Shown one piece after another: positions 9,444 through 15,694 of a DNA stretch of 15,694 nt. The stretch spans positions 1-15,694 of the forward strand of contig NXFV01000404.1 in the NCBI GenBank assembly GCA_002803225.1, written 5' to 3'. Position numbers and translations under genes: made by a program. A model generated the notes under the pieces. The model searched no databases, was not told where the DNA came from, and saw only the letters and a list, made by a program, of their open reading frames with translations. Positions within the stretch are counted from its first letter, which is position 1, and every line of letters begins with the position of its first letter. Source of the stretch: Gamarada debralockiae. Lineage: Eukaryota > Ascomycota > Leotiomycetes > Helotiales > Hyphodiscaceae.

Positions 9444-9870
9444 GCGAATGGAGCAAATAGACCGCTGAGAATGATCTATGTTATACTCAACCTTCGTATT
9501 TGCCACTCCTCGGCATACGCCACCTGAATATCCCGTCTTTTTCAGCAGTGTGACTCTGGTGAATGCGCCCAAGGATATGCGGTTAGTGACAGAATTGCAG
9601 AGGCCATCAAGCACGACGGCGCCGCCCTCCTGTTGCTGCCATGGCCGGCGGGCTTACGATCGAGAGAGTAGATGCTGTTTTAATAGGGAGCCGATATTGT
9701 TGGTTTGCTACGCCATGTGCATTTACCGTGGGCATTGCAGGATGCCGTACGAGATCTGCGCGGCTTCCTGTTCCCGTCGCTTCGGGCTATGCACTTACGG
9801 GCGACTTTACTGCCTGCGAATTTGTTGGCTCTACTTTAGCCTAAACAGTAGCCTCTCCCTCGATTGATAA

Positions 9871-9878
9871 TATAATAA
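9871..9878 (+). promoter_or_regulatory. Candidate TATA element for the hydrophobin-like gene
   Basis: TATAATAA lies 84 bp before the ATG at 9962 and is followed by a CT-rich leader typical of fungal 5' UTRs. The match is imperfect and the spacing is shorter than for the TATA boxes of the two other secreted-protein genes, so it is tentative. Confidence 0.35.
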
Positions 9879-9961
9879 CAACTCCCGTCTCAACTCCCTT
9901 CTACATTTACGAATACTTCCCAGCTATCTTCTACGGAACTAACATTCGATACGTACACCAC

Positions 9962-10327
9962 ATGCAAATCAATTTGATATGGTCTGCCGTCATCGGCTTA
10001 ACTTGGGCCTCGCCTCTAGTAGACCAAAGCGTCCTTTCATCCGGGTCACAAACCTCAAATCTGGGGGAATGTCAAGAGGGATTTGAGCCCTATTGTTGCA
10101 ATGCACTGACGCACGCACCCGATGAGAATCACATACGTTGCGCAGGAGGTATTTCCGTCCTTGAAAAATTACGTGATGACTTCCTGCTCTGACATTTTGG
10201 AGGTCCAGGGCGTGTACCGTCTCTCGGTGACTGTGGGTCAGAGTATCCGGATGCTGCGGCTTGCTGTGCTTTTCTTGAGGCGAGTTCATCAGGTCTTTTT
10301 GGTCAAGAGAACTTGTGCACGGACTAA
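9962..10327 (+). CDS. Hydrophobin-like secreted eight-cysteine protein (one intron)
   Basis: Two exons (9962-10148 and 10203-10327) encode 103 residues. The 54-nt intron has donor GTATTT, branch-like CTGAC and acceptor TTGGAG, and splits a Gly codon in phase 1. Residues 1-17 are a signal peptide (MQINLIWSAVIGLTWAS). The mature part has eight Cys at 37, 45, 46, 60, 73, 83, 84 and 101, arranged C-CC-C-C-CC-C, the hydrophobin order. Spacing is x7, 0, x13, x12, x9, 0, x16. The FEPYCC start resembles class I proteins; the x13 and x9 gaps are nearer class II. It would act outside the cell, as a surface-active coat protein or an apoplastic effector. Oddity: a strong branch and acceptor (ACTAATAC ... 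TTTCAATAG, to 10345) overlap the stop. A GC-AG intron (10280-10345) would give a longer C-terminus ending at 10465. Confidence 0.7.
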
Positions 10328-10441
10328 TACTTTTGCTTTCAATAGGACGGTCATATCTCTTGGGCTTACACTGAAGGAGGCTGCTGGTATACTGGCGGCG
10401 GACTCGATGCTGATGGCCTAGTTAATATGGGATTGTACTTA

Positions 10442-10461
10442 TGTAAAGTTCATGCTTTACA
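10442..10461. repeat. Hairpin, 7-bp stem
   Basis: TGTAAAG and CTTTACA form a perfect 7-bp inverted repeat around a 6-nt loop (TTCATG), about 115 bp after the stop of the hydrophobin-like gene. It could lie in its 3' UTR. Confidence 0.5.
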
Positions 10462-10858
10462 CTAGGTAGAAGCAATATTAACAGGGCAAAGATGGACAAG
10501 GCTCGTCGGTTGTAATGAAACTCCATTAGGAGAATCTAAGGCTCTAAATCGCCCAAAAAAGATAAACTGTTTAGAAATACGAGAGATGCTTTTCAGAAAG
10601 TGGGCCCCTGAATCCCTTAATCTCTGTGAACTATCGACAGAGCGGGGGCTTTTCGACGTCTTATGTCCTAAAGATGTTAATTCGCTGATTGAATCTGAGG
10701 TAAGAGGATGTTATATTGTACTCAATACAGTAAACCTGAGAAGATATCGTGATGTTTTCTGTTGTTTAACGCAACGAGTTGTAAATTTTTAGATGTTTTT
10801 AAAGCCAAAAGGTCAAGTAATCTTAAGTGACAGACACTAATAAATGAATGTAAATTTG

Positions 10859-10884
10859 TGGACATAAGCAGCCCCTTATGTCCA
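10859..10884. repeat. Hairpin, 10-bp stem
   Basis: TGGACATAAG and CTTATGTCCA are a perfect 10-bp inverted repeat around CAGCCC. It sits between two convergent genes. It could be a transcript-end structure or the footprint of a lost element; no protein-coding explanation was seen. Confidence 0.65.
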
Positions 10885-11123
10885 AGGAGAATAAGAGAGC
10901 AAGCGTCAAAGCTACACGTCCACCATAATATAGGAGCTGGGATTTGAAGCCCAGGGAAAAGCATTTAATCCTCTGCCTTCAAAAGAGAATGTAGAAACAC
11001 CCAACCTTCATCCTCCACAGCGAAGATTCTTAACCAAATCTGCTTTCTCTATCTCAAACATCCACAACACCCTCGCTAATACCTATCTTATAGCACTAAT
11101 ACTACGAAGTCTTCCTCAGAATT

Positions 11124-11448
11124 TTACTCCGGGATTGGTGCGGCGATGCAGCCAATGCCACTACAGAGTTCAAGGCCAGGAGTAAAGGAGCAAGTGCACT
11201 GGACATTAGGAGCGCATGGCCAAGAACTATTTCCAATTTAGAAAAGCGAAATATCTATGTTTGAAAATACCATACCAGAGATTTTCAGTACCGTCTGGTG
11301 AGAGAGACCATTTTGCCGTTCCTGTGGTCGCAATGTATTGGTCCCTGCGGACGATCTCGAGAGCGTCGGTGTTTGGGTCGGTTCGCGGCAATGCAGCAAC
11401 CATTCCGACAGTGAGGACCATGGCGACAACCTTTGAAATGGGAGCCAT
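11124..11448 (-). CDS. Secreted six-cysteine protein, candidate effector (one intron)
   Basis: Exon 1 is 11448-11276 and exon 2 is 11226-11124, giving 91 residues. The 49-nt intron (donor GTATGG, branch-like TTCTAAAT, acceptor AAATAG) interrupts a codon in phase 2, and splicing creates a Cys codon (TG + T), the first of six. Residues 1-19 are a signal peptide (MAPISKVVAMVLTVGMVAA). Residues 20-35 look like a propeptide ending in Arg-Arg, a Kex2-type dibasic site (EIVRR/DQY). The mature part has Cys 58, 62, 68, 70, 79 and 84 (x3, x5, x1, x8, x4), with SWPCAPNVQCTC as the core, enough for three disulfides. A TATAAATA box lies 136 bp upstream. Family unknown; an apoplastic effector or small antimicrobial-type peptide are both possible. 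The ATG at 11448 is preferred over upstream in-frame codons because the signal peptide starts there. Confidence 0.75.
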
Positions 11449-12607
11449 CTTTGATTCGAGTGGGGGCTTGAAGGGAGTTTGACAAGATGATGCAAGGGAA
11501 TCGATGTGATTCTTCGTACGGAGAGATTTTCTGGATGTTGGGCTTGATGAGTTCACTGCCAACCCAAGCTGGGAGATGAGGGTTATTTATATCTTCTATC
11601 ACAACATAGGGAAAGCCCAGAATCGTGAATACAGCAGTGGAAATATTCCTGCTAGACAAGGATTTATTCGTGTCAAGCAGGGATCCAGGATTTATCACAT
11701 AGTCGGCTTTCCAGTCTTCCTGCCCTTCGGTTACCTGTATGACCTGGCAACTTCCCAGATTTGTTCGACATCTCACCCCAAGCGCTTTTAGAAGCTGCTA
11801 CCAGCTGCCTTCAAAGTACCTCATTCGTTAACATAGTGATGAATGTATATTTCCATGAATCGTATTGCGAGGTCAGATATTTGGAATAAGTGACCCTGGA
11901 GTCCCAACACTTCGAAGCAATGGAAACCAACAGCATGCTAGTTATGCAACGGGGCCCATGGCTCGTACATATGCAATGGAATCAAGTCCATAGCGTGGTT
12001 CAATTGTCCACAGACACATCCCTTACCGATACATCAGTATCTACATCTCAGAGACGCCAAGGCATAACGGAACGAAGTATTCCCACCCCAGTCCAACTAA
12101 ATCCAGGGTCAATAAACTCAGCATTACCCATAACCTGCTGTGCCTTCGCTTACTTGACTAAAGGTTTTCATACACATCCCTGCATATGCCTCATGTAGAG
12201 GGGCACGGCGAGCTCCCTAATTGACATCCAACACCAATCGACAGTTCCATCCAGTTCTAGAGATACAAATAGAAAAGCTCGGGCCGTCGGTCCTCTTTCC
12301 CTTTCTTTGTCTTCAGCTTGAATATGATTTCCAATACGAATTTTGAATTAGCGACAGGAAGTTTTGCGTCGACAGCATACCGCGCGATTAAAACTCAAGC
12401 TCTCTCGCACGCCTCCCCTATGCGGACTGTAGCGATTTGAGAGACGTATCCGAAGAACTTTGCTCTAAAGACGAAGGAGTAGAGATGCAAGTTGGCAACA
12501 TGAGCGCATCCGGAAATGACATGGGACGGGATCACCTTTCGCATTGCTCGCATCTCGCTAGGCCATTAATGTGAAAGGTTTTGTATACCGCTCATACAGG
12601 GTCATAA
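11449..12607. other. Intergenic, promoter side of the 91-residue secreted-protein gene
   Basis: The first 150 bp hold the leader and TATA box of the minus-strand secreted-protein gene. The remaining ~1 kb, up to the 3' end of the gene at 12608, contains only open frames without domain, signal peptide or splice logic, such as the plus-strand frame at 11890-12198, which lacks an ATG at its start. No repeat was found. Confidence 0.4.
11584..11591 (-). promoter_or_regulatory. TATA box of the 91-residue secreted-protein gene
   Basis: On the minus strand this reads TATAAATA, a perfect TATA box, 136 bp before the ATG at 11448. The gene at 14491 has a TATATAAAT box at almost the same distance, which supports both. 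Confidence 0.65.
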
Positions 12608-13141
12608 CTAAGAATTCTTCTTCGGGCTTAAATCATAGTCGCTCATCACCCCACCACGAGCCTGTTCCTGTTCCGCAATCACCCCATCCGCCCTTTCCTG
12701 ATCTATCCTCTCCATCAACTCCCTGTTCAGCTCCGCAACCTCCATGTCCCGCTTCCTCACCTCCTCTTCCGTCAGCTTCTTCGGCCTTAATTCATCTGGA
12801 GGATGAAACAGAGCCTGGTAATCAACTACCTTCCTCCCATCAACCCCGCGGAATCTATCTTCCGTTTCTTGTGTCCATGGTTGCGTATCCAGATATCGCT
12901 TGATTTGAGATGGACTGAGAGCTACTGCGTCGATGACATTGCGAGTAGAAGGGCCATCGAAAGACCGCATAACGCCGTCAGAACAGAGCATAAAAATGCC
13001 TTGAGGATCTTTTTTCATGCTCTCCATGATTCCCATGGCTGGGGCCTCAGATTTAGTATTTTGCTTGCGGCTATCATTCTTGATATTTTCAGCATATTTC
13101 GAATTCTGAAGAGTCTTAGAATGACTCACTAGATCCGACAT
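12608..13141 (-). CDS. Hypothetical protein, charged C-terminal helix
   Basis: This is an uninterrupted 177-residue frame from the ATG at 13141 (MSDLVSHSKTLQ). The middle contains GIFMLCSDGVMRSFDGP, then a putative helix-rich part (SPSQIKRYLDTQPWTQETE), FRGVDGRKVVDYQALFHPP, and a strongly charged C-terminal helix (LTEEEVRKRDMEVAELNRE) that could form a coiled coil. It ends SDYDLSPKKNS. The frame stays open without an ATG up to about 13334, and a good GTGAGT donor lies at 13337 with an acceptor at 13286. A further 5' exon is therefore likely, but the phases I tried do not join cleanly. No signal peptide or known domain was seen. It looks intact and conserved in style, unlike the relics to the left. 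Confidence 0.6.
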   Translation of the reverse strand: MSDLVSHSKTLQNSKYAENIKNDSRKQNTKSEAPAMGIMESMKKDPQGIFMLCSDGVMRSFDGPSTRNVIDAVALSPSQIKRYLDTQPWTQETEDRFRGVDGRKVVDYQALFHPPDELRPKKLTEEEVRKRDMEVAELNRELMERIDQERADGVIAEQEQARGGVMSDYDLSPKKNS

Positions 13142-14019
13142 GGTGACCTTAAGCTTGACAGAAGCACTCGAGATGATAGCTGAGCTAGCAATAGGCCTCA
13201 AGTGTTGATTTGTTGACCTTGCGGACGTCTCAAAATGAGGGTCGAAAGATTCGGATGCTTCATAAGGTGACTGCGCCGTCGGGCCCTGTTTGTATACATC
13301 GTCAGTGGCCTTAGTATGGTGACGCGGATCAACTCACTGCGCTGCATCGGCTTTGGGAAATCGGAACAATCCCGGTACGAATCGCTTGTCATCTCGTGCA
13401 ACACCCCCCGCAAAGCAGATGCGCGTCTCGTATGCAATATATTTCTATGGAAGCTGCAAGGTGTGGTATATTATTGTTACATTGGTTGGATACTGCGCCG
13501 CATCCAACATAAACGACACGCATCTACTGACGAGCTTGGCACAAGCGAGGTCATGTGTGCCATTCTTCCCACCTTAGTACAGAAGTACCTTGTTGCAAGA
13601 AACCAGATGACCAGTCAACCTGCGAATTTGGCTTCGACATGAAAAGCCTTGGATATCGCGAAGGTTGTAGGCTGACAGCCGAGCCCTAAATCCATTGACA
13701 ATATTACTACTCTGTAATTATAGCCCCTGATTGTGTTAGATCGCTTTGCATGGGAAGAGCATCCGATCTTCATGAATGACTGAAAACAGTTAACTCCATA
13801 GGTCATTTGTATCAAGTAGCTAGAAGGTCTCGGTTAAAAGCACCATGTATCCTTAACATTCGGTTTCAAAGCTTCTGGAATTGCACTAAGAAGCTCGTAC
13901 TCTCAAGGTGTTTTGATCGAAGCAGGTGGACGTTTCATTAAATGCTCTGGAAGTGATAGCAGAGTCAGGGTTACAAATTGATATGAATTTTCTTTTTGGA
14001 CATTCACAGTGAAACATCT
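13142..14019. other. Upstream region of the 177-residue gene, no further gene seen
   Basis: The first ~250 bp probably contain the missing 5' exon and intron of the minus-strand gene (open frame to about 13334; minus-strand frame MTSDSYRDCSDFPKPMQR at 13392-13339 before a GTGAGT donor). From about 13440 to the tandem repeats at 14020 I see only unsupported short frames. Confidence 0.4.
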
Positions 14020-14284
14020 CTAGTAGTCCGGCTGTAAACACACTTGTTCTTACAGACAAGGTCATCTCTAGAGACCGTTGAGACCCCTAGTAGCTATGCC
14101 GTAAATGCATATTTCTTCAACACGAGATCACTTTAAGAATTCTTTGAAGCCCCTGTTAACTACGCCGTAATTGCACATTTCTTCCAGACAAGGTCACAAC
14201 AAAAATCCGTTGAAGTTCCTAGTAGCTACGCCGTGAATGCACTGCTACTTCCTTGCATGATCACAAACAACTTAACACCTCAAT
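14020..14284. repeat. Four degenerate 66-bp tandem repeats upstream of a secreted-protein gene
   Basis: Four units start at about 14020, 14087, 14153 and 14219, a period of 66-67 bp. The conserved core reads CTAGTAGCTAYGCCGTRAAT in units 2 and 4, with CTGTTAACTACGCCGTAATT in unit 3 and a more diverged CTAGTAGTCCGGCTGTAAAC in unit 1. A second block (ACAAGGTCA or similar, then TTGAAG) recurs about 35-55 bp into each unit. The array ends about 72 bp before the TATA box at 14356, so it lies in the probable upstream regulatory region of the gene at 14491. Confidence 0.75.
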
Positions 14285-14355
14285 CAGAACTTGATGTGCA
14301 TTCCCTAGGCAGTGCAAAGAAGTATAACTTGCAAGGGCAGTACAGGACTTAGAAG

Positions 14356-14364
14356 TATATAAAT
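14356..14364 (+). promoter_or_regulatory. TATA box of the 186-residue secreted-protein gene
   Basis: TATATAAAT lies 135 bp before the ATG at 14491. It is followed by a CT- and CA-rich leader (ending CAACAACAGCA before ATG) typical of fungal 5' UTRs. Confidence 0.65.
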
Positions 14365-14490
14365 CAAATGAGAGGAGGAAAAATCAGAATATTCCTTCTG
14401 AATCTGATATCAGCTCAGCCTACTTTATCCTTTTGCTTGGCAGCACTTTTCTACTCATAACTCACCTGCAATTCGTCTTCAACAACAGCA

Positions 14491-15294
14491 ATGAAGGCCT
14501 ACAGTTTCTTCCCCACAGTTGTATTGCTCCTTAGCAACACTCATCAGGTAGTTAACCTTCCTTCACCATCATAACCCCATGTACCAGCAAACGCACCAAT
14601 GTTAACCTGTGATAGGCTCTTTCCTACCCTGAATCCACCAAGCTCGCTGTTCGAGATGCCGTTGTGCGCTATACACCCGGCAACGTCTTCGCTGTCGGGT
14701 CTGCACTAGCCCTCGAAGGCGCCGGCTCCGTAGTTTTGGGCGACGACGGCGTCCTCCGCTCCTACGGTGGAAACGGGACTGTCATTGACTACGCAAAGTG
14801 AGTTGAAATTCCTAGTAACTTTCTTCTTGTGCCTTTCAATCTCATGAGTTTTCCTCCCGAGATCCACTCTGCAAGGACGTATTTTAAGTTGGGCACTCCG
14901 TCACGGCCCCTGAAACCTTTCTCTATTCTGTTGCTTTCGCTTCAAGCCTATTTTGACTCTGATATTTTGCAGTCTGGACCCCACTCAAATCGCGGACCTT
15001 GTCAATTCCCTCAACGGCCGCCAAGAATCCACTACACTCCATCGCTCTCCCTCCACGTTCGGTGACGGTCGAGAAGTCGCCGACATCAATGCCCTTCTCA
15101 TGCCTCGAGAAAGTGTTGCCATGTCTGGTCGTGACGCAAATACAAATTTGCGAGGCAGGGAACCAGAGGATGTGGATTGCGGTACGATATCTTGTGGTAA
15201 CAATGATGTTTGTTTCTATTCCCAGCTGGCTGACTGTGTTGGCTGCTGGAATTATATGAACGGTGTTGGTAAATGTTATGGCACTGGCTTCTGA
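14491..15294 (+). CDS. Secreted protein with six-cysteine C-terminal module (two introns)
   Basis: Three exons (14491-14547, 14616-14797, 14973-15294) encode 186 residues. Introns are 68 nt (GTAGTT...GATAG) and 175 nt (GTGAGT...TTTTGCAG, branch-like CTGAT). The frame is kept across both, and the stop is TGA at 15292. Residues 1 to about 20 are a signal peptide (MKAYSFFPTVVLLLSNTHQ), encoded almost exactly by exon 1. A Cys-free region follows, with NVFAVGSALALEGAGSVVLG and DDGVLRSYGGNGTVIDYA. The C-terminal 38 residues hold Cys 149, 154, 160, 168, 171 and 181 (x4, x5, x7, x2, x9), likely three disulfides. The layout matches many uncharacterised fungal small secreted proteins; a host-interaction role is inference. 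AATAAA at 15487-15492 may be its polyadenylation signal. The promoter carries 66-bp tandem repeats. Confidence 0.8.
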
Positions 15295-15694
15295 TTCCAA
15301 TAACATACTGGATGGTTCGTACTTTAGGCCGTTTTGTTCGTCCCTTTCATTCGTTCTCTCATTTGTACGTATGTTTCGCTGGATGGAGGGACATGTGGAA
15401 GTGTTTTTAGGTGGGAGGCTCTGACCACTCGTTTCGTGGCCTCACCTGTTATGCTGGCCCATGATAGTCTTGTACGGCAGCGTATTAATAAATTGGGCCT
15501 TTTTCTATAAAAAATGAATTCAGTTACTACTTTCTGAAAGCACCCAATCTTCGCTTTTCTCACGCCGTAAGTGCCTGCTAAGTAGGCTACTTATAGTTAT
15601 TCATATCCTGGAACCAAACTTTCTATGGTTATCATAGATTTATAATAGTTTTTTTTTTTGATGGTTTTTGGGGGGGGGGGGGGGGGGGGGGGGG
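15295..15694. other. 3' flank and contig edge with poly-G
   Basis: The 3' UTR of the upstream gene probably runs to near the AATAAA at 15487-15492. After that no gene is seen. The window closes with poly-T (about 15649-15658), GATGGTTTTT and then 25 consecutive G residues (15670-15694). No TTAGGG telomere repeats are present. The G run looks like an assembly or sequencing edge rather than biology. Confidence 0.6.

Larger units (their letters stand above)
9046..9961. other. Intergenic with microsatellites and promoter of the hydrophobin-like gene
   Basis: The left part (about 9050-9260) may hold the decayed 5' end of the vWA gene, because a Pro-rich minus-strand frame (FPPTSLHQPTYPPHPP) lies there. 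Then come an ACGAGAG-type repeat (9341-9365) and a TTGATG repeat (9420-9443). Two overlapping plus-strand frames, at 9478-9867 and from 9641, are Cys-rich by chance translation and lack a convincing structure. The last 100 bp (CT-rich, with TATAATAA at 9871-9878) are the probable promoter and leader of the gene at 9962. Confidence 0.4.
10328..11123. other. Shared 3' region of two convergent secreted-protein genes
   Basis: This stretch lies between the ends of the hydrophobin-like gene (+) and the 91-residue secreted-protein gene (-). It contains two hairpins (10442-10461 and 10859-10884, listed separately) and an open plus-strand frame of 108 codons (10466-10792). Splice-like signals lie nearby: AACAG at 10481-10485 and the donor GAG/GTAAGA near 10700. 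I do not recognise its translation (for example EMLFRKWAPESLNLCEL), and it is only a possible exon. Confidence 0.35.

Noticed and set aside
9478..9867. 129-codon Cys-rich plus-strand frame
   Set aside because: No signal peptide, an irregular arginine- and cysteine-rich composition typical of chance translation, and another frame in the same place is equally open.
10900..10960. tRNA-like T-arm on the minus strand (CTGGG, TTCAAAT, CCCAG)
   Set aside because: The loop has one base too many, and no matching acceptor stem, D-arm or anticodon arm is found upstream.
11285..11776. 163-codon minus-strand frame
   Set aside because: It overlaps the secreted-protein exon and its TATA box in another frame and shows no domain; the spliced gene explains the region better.
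15649..15694. Possible telomere at the right end
   Set aside because: The run is pure G without TTAGGG-type repeats.
1..15694. CRISPR array or prokaryotic operon
   Set aside because: No regularly spaced identical repeats with unique spacers; the genes are spliced and eukaryotic in style.

Overview
The window looks like nuclear DNA of a filamentous ascomycete, possibly a plant-associated leotiomycete-type fungus (the class is inference). The evidence is: short spliceosomal introns (49, 54, 68 and 175 nt) with GTATGG, GTATTT and GTGAGT donors; small secreted cysteine-rich proteins; and a dense set of decayed or miniature transposable elements with C:G-to-T:A type stop codons. No bacterial-style operons, rRNA genes, convincing tRNAs or CRISPR arrays are visible. 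The poly-G run at the right end and the short one at the left end suggest that the window is a whole contig with artefactual or low-complexity edges.

Layout. Positions 1-1.6 kb hold no gene I can defend. Positions 1.6-5.3 kb hold faint minus-strand coding remnants: a 59-codon ORF, a possible two-exon gene, a Pro/Ser-rich ORF, a small acidic protein gene and an unrecognised RIP-like pseudogene. A 494-bp miniature inverted-repeat element (MITE) with TAA target duplications (PIF/Harbinger type) sits exactly at the end of the small acidic gene. Positions 5.58-5.77 kb are a clean solo LTR with a 5-bp duplication (CCCAG). Positions 5.88-7.80 kb are a plus-strand PiggyBac-type transposase relic full of stops. 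Positions 7.96-9.05 kb are a minus-strand von Willebrand factor A (vWA) domain gene, broken by frameshifts and by a 372-bp hAT-type MITE with perfect 8-bp duplications (CCCTAGTA).

The right-hand 6 kb carries three spliced genes for predicted secreted, cysteine-rich proteins. One is a hydrophobin-like eight-cysteine protein (9962-10327, +). One is a 91-residue six-cysteine protein with a dibasic processing site (11124-11448, -). One is a 186-residue protein with a six-cysteine C-terminal module (14491-15294, +). Two of them have TATA boxes about 135 bp before the start codon. The third is also preceded by four degenerate 66-bp tandem repeats. An intact minus-strand hypothetical gene (12608-13141) lies between the second and third.

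Taken together this resembles the repeat-rich, gene-poor compartments in which fungal effector candidates cluster. The three secreted proteins are not an operon and share no obvious sequence similarity. Their common context, secretion signals and cysteine content are the strongest biological signal here.
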